Source: Desulfovibrio inopinatus DSM 10711 (GTDB taxonomy: Bacteria; Desulfobacterota; Desulfovibrionia; Desulfovibrionales; Desulfovibrionaceae). Taken from it: 42,042 nt of DNA. The stretch is taken from the NCBI RefSeq assembly GCF_000429305.1, contig NZ_AUBP01000038.1:1-42042 (forward strand). Reading direction: 5' to 3'. Under the pieces are notes generated by a model, which did not search any database, was not told where the DNA came from, and worked only from the letters and a program-made list of their open reading frames with translations. Below, piece after piece: positions 25,358 through 33,191 of the stretch (its first letter is position 1; every line of letters begins with the position of its first letter). Both the position numbers and the translations under genes were made by a program.

Positions 25358-26734
25358 ATGTCGACGCAAATTTTGCTTTTGGACGATGAAAAGAATTATC
25401 TCGTGCTTCTCGAAGCTATGCTTGAAGGAGACGAGTACAAGGTGACGGCATTGGATGACCCCGAGATGGGTATTGCCTATCTCGAAGAATCCGAGGTCGA
25501 TGTTGTGTTGACGGATATGAAAATGCCTAAGATAACCGGGCAAGAAGTGCTTGAGCACGTCAAAAAGCACTTTCCTCATATTCCGGTAATCATCATGACT
25601 GCCTATGGCAGTATCGAAGCGGCCGTGGAAGCTATGAAAGTCGGGGCTTTCGACTTTGTGACCAAGCCGTTTTCCAATGACGAACTGTTGTTGACAGTCT
25701 CGAAAGCCGCGCAATTTTCCAAAGCGCAACGCGACAACCTCCTTTTGCGCCAGAGTTTGGCCGACAAGTTTGCCACACGGCATATTATCGGATCGAGCAA
25801 AGCGATTGAGCGCGTGATAGAACTGATTCACAAAGCCGCACCAAGCCGGAGTACGGTTTTGATCACAGGCGAGTCGGGAACCGGGAAGGAACTGGCAGCC
25901 AAGGCGATTCACTACGCGTCCAACCGCAAAGATGGACCGTTTATTTCGGTCAACTGCATGGCCTTTAACCCTGGCGTGTTGGAAAGCGAATTGTTCGGTC
26001 ATGAAAAAGGATCGTTTACCGGTGCCGTGGCGCGTAAGCGCGGTAGATTCGAAATGGCCCATGAAGGGACGATTTTTCTCGATGAAATCGGCGAATTGTC
26101 AGCCGACCTGCAGGTCAAGTTGCTTCGTGTGCTGCAGGAACGGAAATTTGAACGCGTCGGTGGAACCGATCTGATTGATGTGGATATTCGCGTGGTGGCC
26201 GCCACGAACAAAAATTTGCAAACCCTTGTGACGGAAGGCACGTTCCGCGAAGACTTGTTTTATCGTCTCAATGTCGTTCAGCTCGAAATGCCACCTTTGC
26301 GTGAGCGGCGCGAAGACATCCCCATCTTAGCCGTGCATTTTTTGGAACGCTACGGCAAGGAGAACAGCAAAGTGTTCAAGGGGTTTTCACCCGAAGCCAT
26401 GGATTACTTGACGGCGTATGAATGGCCGGGCAATGTGCGGCAACTCCAAAATATCGTGGAACGATGCGTTGTTCTGGCTGCATCGGATACGGTGGTTGTC
26501 GAAGATCTTCCCCCGGAAATTCGTGACGAGGAATCACAGTATAAAAGCGCGGTGGATCTCTTGCCGGTGCAGATCAACCTGAGTGAAACGCTGGAAAAGA
26601 TCGAAGCCGCCCTTATTCGTCGATCCTTGGCAAAAGCGAACTTTGTTCAAGTGAAGGCGGCAGAAATGCTCGGTATCTCGAAAAGTCTGCTTCAATATAA
26701 ACTCAAGAAATATAAGCTCACCGGACATGGTTGA
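25358..26734 (+). CDS. NtrC-type sigma-54-dependent response regulator (regulator 3)
   Basis: A 458-residue activator: receiver (about 1-120, acidic D9/D10, phospho-acceptor D53, K103), AAA+ ATPase (about 142-380, Walker A GESGTGKE at 171-178, Walker B IFLDEIGE at 239-246) and C-terminal Fis-type HTH (VQVKAAEMLGISKSLLQYKLKKY). The sigma-54 loop is GSFTGA (218-223), with the key Phe, Thr and Gly intact, so it should be a functional activator. The start is ATG 25358, with GGAG 12 bases before; an in-frame ATG at 25340 is possible. It is transcribed away from the glycosyltransferase and has no kinase beside it. It could control the sigma-54-type promoters at 20496 and 23024, but that is only positional inference. 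The region 25089-25357 shows no gene. Confidence 0.9.
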   Translation: MSTQILLLDDEKNYLVLLEAMLEGDEYKVTALDDPEMGIAYLEESEVDVVLTDMKMPKITGQEVLEHVKKHFPHIPVIIMTAYGSIEAAVEAMKVGAFDFVTKPFSNDELLLTVSKAAQFSKAQRDNLLLRQSLADKFATRHIIGSSKAIERVIELIHKAAPSRSTVLITGESGTGKELAAKAIHYASNRKDGPFISVNCMAFNPGVLESELFGHEKGSFTGAVARKRGRFEMAHEGTIFLDEIGELSADLQVKLLRVLQERKFERVGGTDLIDVDIRVVAATNKNLQTLVTEGTFREDLFYRLNVVQLEMPPLRERREDIPILAVHFLERYGKENSKVFKGFSPEAMDYLTAYEWPGNVRQLQNIVERCVVLAASDTVVVEDLPPEIRDEESQYKSAVDLLPVQINLSETLEKIEAALIRRSLAKANFVQVKAAEMLGISKSLLQYKLKKYKLTGHG

Positions 26735-26756
26735 TCGGTGACGAGAGTGTGATGAT

Positions 26757-26795
26757 ACAAAAACGGGCGGAAAGGGCAGCACCTTCCCGCCCGTT
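26757..26795. terminator. Terminator between converging genes
   Basis: AACGGGCGG (26762-26770) pairs with CCGCCCGTT (26787-26795), with inner AAGG/CCTT pairing. On the minus strand the hairpin is followed by TTTTTG, serving the DUF4236 gene; it also lies 28 bases after regulator 3. Confidence 0.75.
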
Positions 26796-26825
26796 ATGCA
26801 TTCTGCGGCGGAGGACAAGATTTGT

Positions 26826-27014
26826 TTATTTCTTGAATCGCCATGTATAAGACAACCCCGTTCCGGGAATACCGAGCGTAAACTGTCGTCTCTTTTTTCC
26901 TTCCGTATATTTCGCCCCCCGCGGTCCGGCAGACACGGAAACTCCTGACTTACTCATATTGAGCCATACGCCGGGAAGAATCTTGATACGTTTCCAAAAA
27001 CGAAAGAATCCCAT
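26826..27014 (-). CDS. Small DUF4236 protein
   Basis: A 62-residue protein that is almost entirely one DUF4236 domain: GFFRFWKRIKILPGVWLNMS at the start, then SKSGVSVSAGPRGAKYT and GIPGTGLSYTW. The function of the family is not known; members are often small or fused to other domains at the N-terminus. ATG 27014 is chosen because GGAG stands 8 bases before it and the family starts at this point, although the frame is open upstream to 27125. Single-gene unit with a terminator at 26762. Confidence 0.8.
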   Translation of the reverse strand: MGFFRFWKRIKILPGVWLNMSKSGVSVSAGPRGAKYTEGKKRRQFTLGIPGTGLSYTWRFKK

Positions 27015-27179
27015 GAATCTACTCCATTCTCTACAGGGTGCAATAATGCTTTTCAGGTCGCTCATAAGCGGCACGCACGGCGTGTTATGGAAAGATAATA
27101 TACCGCTGGCATGACGTCGAAGCAAGTGTTGTGCGTGCGGGAGAGTACCCCTGATATGCTCCCCATTCTACTCTGGAAC

Positions 27180-27208
27180 TTGCGTTATGCCAGATTTGGC
27201 AGCATAAT
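27180..27208 (+). promoter_or_regulatory. Sigma-70-type promoter with operator-like palindrome in the spacer
   Basis: TTGCGT (27180-27185), 17 bases, then CATAAT (27203-27208). The inverted repeat TGCCA-GATT-TGGCA (27188-27201) fills the spacer, where a bound repressor would block the polymerase. The start codon of the NifX-like gene is 47 bases downstream. Confidence 0.5.
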
Positions 27209-27254
27209 TTACCGGTTTTACAGTCTGTGATGTGTACGAAAAGGGGAGATACCG

Positions 27255-27683
27255 ATGAATATTGCCGTCTTTGTTGATGGAGAAACGCTGAGCAGCCCTG
27301 TTTCCGAGCAGCTCGAACGATGCAAAAATCTACTCGTTGTCAATGTTGACACGATGGACGTGAAGATCATTCCGAATAAGGACACCAAGCCGGAGCCGGC
27401 CGGAATCAATTTGGCGAAAGCTGTGCTGAAGCATAATTGCGAAGCGATCATTACCGGAAAGATCAGAACCAGAACTTTTGATATCATCGCCAATGCATGC
27501 GTGACCCGTTACAATGGGTTTGGACATGACGCACGAACCGCGCTGGAACTTATGGATAACAGAGGCCTCGACCTCATCCGCGACCCCAACGGCGGCGGAT
27601 GTTCCGGTTCGCACCATGATCATGATCACGACGGCGAATGCTCCGGCTCGCACCACGACCATGGACAGCAGTATTTGCAGTAA
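27255..27683 (+). CDS. NifX/NifB C-terminal-type metal-cofactor protein with His-rich tail
   Basis: A 142-residue cytoplasmic protein. Residues 1-108 match the dinitrogenase iron-molybdenum cofactor family (NifX/NifY/NifB C-terminal): NIAVFVDGETLSSPVSEQLE, the middle VLKHNCEAIITGKIRTRTF, then RYNGFGHDARTALELM. Such proteins carry Fe-S or Mo-Fe clusters, and in sulfate reducers occur near cell-division or metal-handling genes without nitrogenase. Residues 113-137 contain two copies of a CSGSHHDH-type motif (one extended by DHDG), a probable metal-binding tail. GGGGAG stands 8 bases before ATG 27255. No nif genes are nearby, so a role in nitrogen fixation is not implied. Confidence 0.8.
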   Translation: MNIAVFVDGETLSSPVSEQLERCKNLLVVNVDTMDVKIIPNKDTKPEPAGINLAKAVLKHNCEAIITGKIRTRTFDIIANACVTRYNGFGHDARTALELMDNRGLDLIRDPNGGGCSGSHHDHDHDGECSGSHHDHGQQYLQ

Positions 27684-27697
27684 AATGGCAGCGTTTT

Positions 27698-27734
27698 TTC
27701 CCAACAAATCTGTTGCCAACAGATTTGTTGGGAA
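27698..27734. repeat. 37-base nearly perfect palindrome
   Basis: TTCCCAACAAATCTGTTG (27698-27715), one central C, then its exact reverse complement (27717-27734). It starts 14 bases after the NifX-like stop codon. A run of T precedes rather than follows it on the plus strand, so it does not look like an ordinary terminator; cruciform or dimer-binding site possible. The stretch 27735-27921 shows no gene. Confidence 0.75.
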
Positions 27735-27921
27735 TGATGAACGTGATGTGAAATGAGACAAGAGAAATAAATATCGTGAACGTGTCGTCTGTTGACAGGG
27801 TGACATAGAAAAAAAACAGGAAAAAGAAGTATCTTTAATCAGCAGTATTTATGTAATTTTCAAGCTGTTCGATGAATTATAATAATTCCGTAGCCGATAA
27901 AAAGTTTGGGAAGGGGAGAGC

Positions 27922-27962
27922 GCGAGAGGGGAGAACCCTTTTCAAAGGGTTTCCCCTCTCGC
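27922..27962. terminator. Strong hairpin, terminator of hemL
   Basis: GCGAGAGGGGA-G-AACCC (27922-27938) pairs with GGGTTTCCCCTCTCGC (27947-27962), 16 pairs with one bulge. It lies 16 bases past the hemL stop. A modest T-rich stretch follows on the plus strand (ATTTTCGTT), so it may act on both strands. Confidence 0.7.
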
Positions 27963-27977
27963 ATTTTCGTTAACTCC

Positions 27978-29246
27978 CTAAAACTGCACCTTCCGCACCG
28001 CTTCAAGCGTCTTTTCAAAATCTTCGTCAGTGTGGGCGAAGGAGGTGAAGGCGCATTCGTAGCCGGACGGGGCCAGGTTGACGCCGAATTCGCGCATTTG
28101 GCCGTAGAACTTCGTGAACAGGTTCGTGTCCGTGGTTTTGGCAGTTTCGAAATTCGTCACCGGAGTCTTCGTGAAGAAGTGGGTGAAAAGCGAACCGATG
28201 TTGCTCAAATAAACAGGCACACCTTTTTCTTCCAAGATCGCTGTGATCTCGTAGGCAAGTTTGATGGTGCGTGCTTCGAGGCCGGCATAGTCTGCTTGTT
28301 TGAGCAGCTTGAGTGTCGCTAAACCGGCGGCCATGGCGACCGGGTTTCCGGACAACGTACCGGCCTGGTAGACATCACCGGACGGCGCAATGCGCTCCAT
28401 GATGTCCTTGCGACCGCCGTAAGCACCGACCGGGAAGCCGCCACCGATGATTTTGCCGAGCGTGGTCAGGTCGGGCTTGATGCCGAAGCGTTCCTGGGCA
28501 CCGCCGAAGGAAGCGCGGAAGCCGGTGATGACTTCGTCGAAAATAAGTAATGCGCCGTATTGGGTGCAGATGTCGCGCAGTCCTTGCAGGAAACCGTCGG
28601 CCGGCAGGACGAGACCCATGTTGCCGGCAACTGGCTCAACGAAGAGGCAAGCGATGTCATCGCCATGCTTTTCGAACAGAGCTTTTACGGCATCGAGGTC
28701 GTTGTATGGGGCGAGCAGAGTTTGTTTGACGGTATCTTCAGGCACGCCGGGAGTTCCGGGAATGGACAATGTCGCCAACCCTGAACCGGCTGCGGCCAGG
28801 AAGCTGTCACCGTGACCGTGGTAGCAGCCTTCGAATTTGACCATATATTTACGGCCCGTAAATCCCCGCGCGAGGCGCAATGCACTCATGGTCGCTTCAG
28901 TGCCGGAGTTGACCATGCGTACCATGTCGATTCCGGGTACGGCGTCCACTATGGCTTCGGCCAGACGGACTTCATCTTCGCAGGGCGCGCCGAAACTGGC
29001 TCCACGAGCGATGGCCGCACAGGCGGCCTCGTTGACTTCAGCCGGAGCATGGCCGAGCAGCATCGGACCCCACGACATGACATAGTCAATGAGTTCGATC
29101 CCGTCGACTGTGGTGAGTTTCGAACCGGCGGCTTTGGCAATGAAAAGAGGATCGCAAGCCACGCTTTTGCAGGCCCGTACCGGGCTATTGACCCCACCGG
29201 GAATGAGGGTTTGGGCCTTGGTGAAGAGATCTGTGGATTTGCTCAT
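27978..29246 (-). CDS. hemL: Glutamate-1-semialdehyde 2,1-aminomutase
   Basis: A 422-residue PLP enzyme converting glutamate-1-semialdehyde to 5-aminolevulinate, the second step of the C5 tetrapyrrole route. The start [20 protein letters not shown], the NSGTEA phosphate-binding turn (113-118), the [11 protein letters not shown] segment and the FDEVITGFR motif (236-244) are all present. The PLP-binding lysine is Lys265 in [10 protein letters not shown], the same position as in E. coli HemL. GGGAG precedes ATG 29246. The gene starts 17 bases after ahbB on the same strand, so early tetrapyrrole synthesis and siroheme decarboxylation are encoded together. Full length, nothing odd. Confidence 0.96.
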   Translation of the reverse strand: MSKSTDLFTKAQTLIPGGVNSPVRACKSVACDPLFIAKAAGSKLTTVDGIELIDYVMSWGPMLLGHAPAEVNEAACAAIARGASFGAPCEDEVRLAEAIVDAVPGIDMVRMVNSGTEATMSALRLARGFTGRKYMVKFEGCYHGHGDSFLAAAGSGLATLSIPGTPGVPEDTVKQTLLAPYNDLDAVKALFEKHGDDIACLFVEPVAGNMGLVLPADGFLQGLRDICTQYGALLIFDEVITGFRASFGGAQERFGIKPDLTTLGKIIGGGFPVGAYGGRKDIMERIAPSGDVYQAGTLSGNPVAMAAGLATLKLLKQADYAGLEARTIKLAYEITAILEEKGVPVYLSNIGSLFTHFFTKTPVTNFETAKTTDTNLFTKFYGQMREFGVNLAPSGYECAFTSFAHTDEDFEKTLEAVRKVQF

Positions 29247-29263
29247 GGGGGCTCCCTTGCGTC

Positions 29264-29752
29264 TTATGCCTGAAAATAGGACATGGATGTTTTCTTGAGT
29301 TCTTTGACGCTGTATAACACGTCGTATTCGGTCAGGCCGGTTTCCTGTTTCAATTCTTCGACGACTTGAAGACACTCTTCGGGACTTTTCCCGTGGATCA
29401 TGGTATAAATGTTATATGGCCAATCCAGGCAATTGCGTCGATGATAGCAATGGCTGATCTGTTTTTTGGACGCCATGTGTTCGCCGATTTTGTCGATATC
29501 CTTATCTTCGTCAACGTACCACGCGACCATGGCGTTGGCCCCGTAGCCGGCTTTCTGATGACGCAGAGTGGCACCAAAACGACGAATGCGGCCGTCGTCT
29601 TTGAGCTTTTGCAACAGTGTGAGCACGTCTTCTTCGTTCACACCGACTTCGTTGGCGATATCTTGGAACGGGGTTGCCGAATCCGGCAGATTGCCCTGTA
29701 CCAAACTGAGGATACGGGCTTCGGTCTCGGTAAATACATCATTGGCCGCCAT
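29264..29752 (-). CDS. ahbB: Siroheme decarboxylase subunit, AhbB-type (Lrp/AsnC fold)
   Basis: A 162-residue protein. Residues 1-65 are an AsnC/Lrp-like helix-turn-helix ([49 protein letters not shown]); the rest is the ferredoxin-like ligand domain. In this branch the fold acts as an enzyme: AhbA/AhbB decarboxylate siroheme to didecarboxysiroheme in the alternative heme pathway of sulfate reducers and archaea. The signature SHCYHRR...[11 protein letters not shown] (100-120), with His101, His104 and Trp111, fits AhbB better than AhbA. GGAGG stands 7 bases before ATG 29752. In operon with hemL. Whether the AhbA partner is elsewhere cannot be seen. A transcription-factor role is less likely given the context. 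Confidence 0.85.
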   Translation of the reverse strand: MAANDVFTETEARILSLVQGNLPDSATPFQDIANEVGVNEEDVLTLLQKLKDDGRIRRFGATLRHQKAGYGANAMVAWYVDEDKDIDKIGEHMASKKQISHCYHRRNCLDWPYNIYTMIHGKSPEECLQVVEELKQETGLTEYDVLYSVKELKKTSMSYFQA

Positions 29753-29865
29753 GGGGGTTCCTCCGGAATGTAGAGACAAATTGGGCTTTGTCCTTATCTT
29801 CTTCATGTGCTAGATGCAACCCGCACCCGATAGGGTATTGTTTATCACTTAACGAGGCAGAGTTC

Positions 29866-30858
29866 ATGAACATAGCTGTTATCGGAGCCGGATCTTGGGG
29901 AACAACACTGGCCGATCTGTTGGCCAGAAAAGGGTATCGTGTTCAACTTTGGGTACGCAAGCAGGAGTTATTGGCCGAAATTCGGGGCAAACTGGAGAAT
30001 ACATGGTATTTGCCCGGAAAGAAACTGGCCAGCAACCTGCTCGTGAATCATGATATCGCTGCGGTCACCGAAGGAACGTCCTCCTTTGTATTTGCCGTAC
30101 CCAGCCAGCACCTACGAGGAATATACGAACAATTTCTTCCGCACCTTCCGAAAAAACCGGTCGTGGTGTGTGCAAGCAAAGGCATTGAGTTAGGAACACT
30201 CATGACCATGTCTGCGGTGTGCAACGATGTACTCGGAACCATTAAACCGCGATTTGCGATGTTGTCCGGGCCGTCATTTGCCTATGAAGTGTTGCGTGGC
30301 GCTCCGACCGCGGTCAGTCTGGGATGCACTGAGAAGAAAGTTGGTCAAGACCTTCAGGAAACATTTTCGACGAATGCCTTTCGCGTCTACTATAATAAAG
30401 ATGTGAAAGGTGTGGAGCTCGGCGGAGCACTCAAGAATATCATCGCCATTGCCGCAGGGGTTGCCGATGGTCTTGGCTTTGGCTCAAATGCTCGGGCAGC
30501 GCTCATCACGCGAGGACTCGTAGAAATGGCCCGACTTGGGAAAGCTTTAGGGGCTGATCCGCGGACCTTTCATGGATTGTCCGGCGTAGGCGATCTCGTT
30601 TTGACGTGCACCGGCGATATGTCCCGGAATCGTCAGGTTGGCCTGCGGCTGGGGAAAGGCCAGAAACTGCTTGATATTCTGGCAAGCATGACGATGGTGG
30701 CCGAAGGGGTGAAGACGAGCGAGGCGGTATACAATCTTGGCCAGAAGACAGGTCAAGAGCTTCCCATCACCAATGAGGTCTATAATATTTTGTATAACGA
30801 AAAAGATCCGGCTCAGGCGGTGACAGATCTTATGACCCGGGCTTTGAAAGAAGAATAA
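29866..30858 (+). CDS. gpsA: Glycerol-3-phosphate dehydrogenase [NAD(P)+]
   Basis: A 330-residue cytoplasmic enzyme reducing dihydroxyacetone phosphate to sn-glycerol 3-phosphate, the backbone of phospholipids. The N-terminal Rossmann motif GAGSWGTTLA (7-16) binds NAD(P)H. Family blocks follow: ASKGIELGT, LSGPSFAYEV and the catalytic-lysine segment ELGGALKNIIAIAAGV (Lys near 189). Then comes GLSGVGDLVLTCTGDMSRNR. Length is normal. GAGG stands about 10 bases before ATG 29866; the frame is open further up but homology begins here. It is divergent from ahbB across 113 bases and ends in a strong terminator. Confidence 0.96.
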   Translation: MNIAVIGAGSWGTTLADLLARKGYRVQLWVRKQELLAEIRGKLENTWYLPGKKLASNLLVNHDIAAVTEGTSSFVFAVPSQHLRGIYEQFLPHLPKKPVVVCASKGIELGTLMTMSAVCNDVLGTIKPRFAMLSGPSFAYEVLRGAPTAVSLGCTEKKVGQDLQETFSTNAFRVYYNKDVKGVELGGALKNIIAIAAGVADGLGFGSNARAALITRGLVEMARLGKALGADPRTFHGLSGVGDLVLTCTGDMSRNRQVGLRLGKGQKLLDILASMTMVAEGVKTSEAVYNLGQKTGQELPITNEVYNILYNEKDPAQAVTDLMTRALKEE

Positions 30859-30913
30859 CAGTTTGGTGATTTTCAGGAGTACGGATCGTACTTGCTGACA
30901 ATTCTTGCGTTTT

Positions 30914-30956
30914 ATTTCGGGGCAAAAGGGTTACTTTTTGCCCCGAAATATTTTTT
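30914..30956 (+). terminator. Rho-independent terminator of gpsA
   Basis: ATTTCGGGGCAAAA (30914-30927) pairs perfectly with TTTTGCCCCGAAAT (30936-30949), followed by A and six T. The AT-rich stretch 30957-31230 beyond it shows no gene. Confidence 0.95.
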
Positions 30957-31155
30957 AGACCGCTGACGTTGAGTATTCCCATCAGATTCTCAATAACGTG
31001 TTTTTCCTTTTACACGCCCCCTCAAGTTATGACGTTCTTCTTTTGTAAGAACAATCCGAAAATAATGATCGATTTATTTGTTTTTTCTGGACAAAGAAAA
31101 TCAATTGATAACAATTGAAAATGTAATATGTCAAAATAGATAATTATTCGTTTTG

Positions 31156-31171
31156 TGGCACTCTTTTTTCA
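31156..31171 (+). promoter_or_regulatory. Possible sigma-54 promoter of the first PEP-CTERM-type gene
   Basis: TGGCACT-CTTT-TTTCA differs from TGGCACR-N4-TTGCW at two positions. A poorer relative (TGGCATC...TCCTA) stands at 32246 before the second paralogue. Sigma-54 control of PEP-CTERM genes through PrsK/PrsR is known in other bacteria, which raises plausibility. Confidence 0.3.
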
Positions 31172-31230
31172 TGTCCTCTTTGACCTGTATCGTGTGGGAA
31201 TAAATCATGTTTGAAAAAGAGGAGCTTATA

Positions 31231-31887
31231 GTGAAAAAAGTATGTTTGTATATTATGTTGATTCTTTTTGCGTTCCCCCTGTCTGCAAAAGCCAGCATAG
31301 CAAACGGCGATTTTGAAACAGGAGATCTTTCGAGCTGGGAGAGAAACCTCGTTGAATCTCTTTTGGGAAATGCAGATGTCATTGACTCGTATACATTTGA
31401 GGATGGAACAACGATTAATCCCTACGCTGGAAATTATATGGCCATGCTGGGCTCTGATACTTCTCTTATAAATATGAAGCGTTTAAATAAAATTAAACAA
31501 ACGACCAAGGCCACGACCTCTCTGGAATTCATGTATAATTTTTGGTCATACCGCCACCGTTTATATCCTCCTTCGAGCTTTGAGGTACGGGTAAACGATG
31601 ATAGTGTGTTTAGCTTTTCTGAAAGTGAAATCGACCAATCAAATGAATTGAATTCAACAGGATGGACGTACGTTAGTCTTGATTTGTCAGACTACATTGG
31701 TGAAGATTCAATAACGATTAGTTTTCTCGCTGGCGATGAGTATGGCGTATGCTCTCCGACAGGCGTTTTTCTCGACAATATAAATGTACATGCAACTCCC
31801 ATTCCTGGTGCAATTTGGCTATTTGGTACTGGAATGCTGGGCCTTTGGGGGATGCGTCGTAAGAAGATCGGCTGTGCCCGTACGTAG
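31231..31887 (+). CDS. Exported PEP-CTERM/VPLPA-type anchored protein (copy 1)
   Basis: A 218-residue secreted protein. I choose the GTG at 31231 because GAGGAG stands 7 bases before it and the signal peptide then begins KKVCLYIMLILFAFPLSAKA; an ATG 24 bases upstream would bury the ribosome site. The mature part begins SIANGDFETGDLSSW, typical of surface proteins with a jelly-roll carbohydrate-binding-like fold, and continues with WTYVSLDLSDYIGEDSITISF and TGVFLDNINVHA. The C-terminus TPIPGAIWLFGTGMLGLWGM followed by Arg-Arg-Lys-Lys is a tripartite sorting signal of the PEP-CTERM/VPLPA group recognised by exosortases. About half of residues match the next gene. No exosortase lies in the window. 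Confidence 0.8.
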   Translation: MKKVCLYIMLILFAFPLSAKASIANGDFETGDLSSWERNLVESLLGNADVIDSYTFEDGTTINPYAGNYMAMLGSDTSLINMKRLNKIKQTTKATTSLEFMYNFWSYRHRLYPPSSFEVRVNDDSVFSFSESEIDQSNELNSTGWTYVSLDLSDYIGEDSITISFLAGDEYGVCSPTGVFLDNINVHATPIPGAIWLFGTGMLGLWGMRRKKIGCART

Positions 31888-31917
31888 CTGCAGTTCTTCG
31901 GTACAAGAAGGCATTCG

Positions 31918-31953
31918 AACAGACCAGAAGCGACTGCGCTTCCGGTCTGTTTT
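31918..31953 (+). terminator. Rho-independent terminator
   Basis: AACAGACC-A-GAAGCG (31918-31932) pairs with CGCTTC-C-GGTCTGTT (31937-31952), loop ACTG, followed by TT. Lies 30 bases after the first PEP-CTERM-type gene. Confidence 0.9.
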
Positions 31954-32337
31954 ATGTGTGCCAGATATAATGTGAATTTTGGAAACAACAGTTCTTTTCA
32001 GGCTGTAATACTTGGAGCATAGAGCTAAAAGCATCTACGTCGTCGTGAGGCGGCATGTTGAGTACTTGTCTTCGCGTCTCCTTCTGCATCATGTTCCCCG
32101 CGTACTCTCCTCAACGGACAGTCGTCTTTGCAAGCAAGAAAAAATCTGTATAAAATGGATATTTTTTCTGTTGAGAGCGGAAAATGTTGACTTTGTATGC
32201 TCCATTTTCGGCAGAACATTCTAGAAAGATATGTTTTTTTATCTTTGGCATCATTTTCCTATTAAGGGAGCGTAAAGGTGCTGAGGATTATGGTTTGTAT
32301 ATTAAACTTCTTTATATAATAGGAAAAAGGGATTGCA
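31954..32337. other. AT-rich intergenic stretch
   Basis: No convincing gene is found. It should hold the promoter of the second paralogue: a TTTGGCATC element at 32245-32252 resembles the -24 region at 31156, but the -12 part is poor. Confidence 0.3.
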
Positions 32338-32976
32338 ATGAAATCATCAATCGTAATGTGTTTTATTTTACTGCTCATGCCGTTCTCTGCCCAAGCTAGT
32401 ATAACCAATGGAGATTTTGAAACCGGTGATACGGATGGATGGACCACAATACCGGGAGGAAATGTTGAGGTTCTTGAATCGTATACCTTCTCCGATGGAA
32501 CCACCGTCACTGCGTATGATGGGAACTACATGGCCATGATCGGCTCCGAAACGAGTGCAACAAATTATAATGTTTTCAACCAAATGATTCAGTCGACTGG
32601 ATCGAGTAAACGACTGAGTTTTGCGTACAACTTCTGGTCGTATGATTACTACCCTTGGGATGAAAATGCATTCCAGGTGCTGGTCAACGGAGAAAGTGTC
32701 TTGAGCTTGGGAGCTGGGGATGTGGACTCTGGTTCATCCTCTATTTCTCTTGACACCACGGGATGGACGTACGTCACATTGGATTTGTCTGATTATGTCG
32801 GACTTGGTAATGTCACGATTGATTTTATGGCTGGGGATGTTGGCGATTCAATAAACCGATCCGGTGTTTTTCTGGACAATGTCAGCATACACGCCACGCC
32901 TCTTCCCGGTGCAGTGTGGTTGTTTGGCTCGGCGATGCTCGGCCTTGTGGGATTGCGTCAAAAGAGAGCCGCATAA
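32338..32976 (+). CDS. Exported PEP-CTERM/VPLPA-type anchored protein (copy 2)
   Basis: A 212-residue paralogue of the gene at 31231. Signal peptide residues 1-20 (MKSSIVMCFILLLMPFSAQA), mature start SITNGDFETGDTDGW, then shared blocks: SYTFSDGTTVTAYDGNYMAM, LSFAYNFWSYDYYP, TTGWTYVTLDLSDYVG, SGVFLDNVSIHA. The sorting signal is TPLPGAVWLFGSAMLGLVGL followed by Arg-Gln-Lys-Arg. The arrangement looks like a tandem duplication followed by divergence, with each copy having its own terminator. Probable role in the extracellular matrix or surface polysaccharide layer; no enzymatic motif is seen. AAGGGA lies upstream of ATG 32338. Confidence 0.8.
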   Translation: MKSSIVMCFILLLMPFSAQASITNGDFETGDTDGWTTIPGGNVEVLESYTFSDGTTVTAYDGNYMAMIGSETSATNYNVFNQMIQSTGSSKRLSFAYNFWSYDYYPWDENAFQVLVNGESVLSLGAGDVDSGSSSISLDTTGWTYVTLDLSDYVGLGNVTIDFMAGDVGDSINRSGVFLDNVSIHATPLPGAVWLFGSAMLGLVGLRQKRAA

Positions 32977-33010
32977 ATCGAAAATATCAACGTTTCTTTC
33001 TCGATATCAC

Positions 33011-33058
33011 GCAAAACCAACGTCCGGAAGGCATACGTCTTCCGGGCGTTGCTTTTGC
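33011..33058. terminator. Strong terminator hairpin
   Basis: GCAAAAC-CAACG-T-CCGGAAG (33011-33030) pairs with CTTCCGG-G-CGTTG-CTTTTGC (33039-33058), about 18 pairs. The 3' arm contains TTTT and the 5' arm AAAA, so it can act in both directions. Confidence 0.85.
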
Positions 33059-33092
33059 GTGGTTTGGAAAGAGGTGCCAGTTCTGTTTCCTT

Positions 33093-33120
33093 TTGCCATT
33101 TTCTTTCGGATTCCTATACT
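33093..33120 (+). promoter_or_regulatory. Sigma-70-type promoter of the rhodanese / YeeE operon
   Basis: TTGCCA (33093-33098), 16 bases, TATACT (33115-33120); each box has one mismatch to consensus. The first gene starts about 70 bases downstream behind GGAGGAGG. Confidence 0.65.
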
Positions 33121-33191
33121 GGAGTTGCGCCTAGTCCCATGATACGGGAGTACAACATTTCGATACAAATTCGGGCATTGGAGGAGGAACT

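Noticed and set aside
27330-27806. 158-codon minus-strand frame over the NifX-like gene
   Set aside because: Antisense shadow of a clear gene; its composition reflects the His-rich repeats read backwards.
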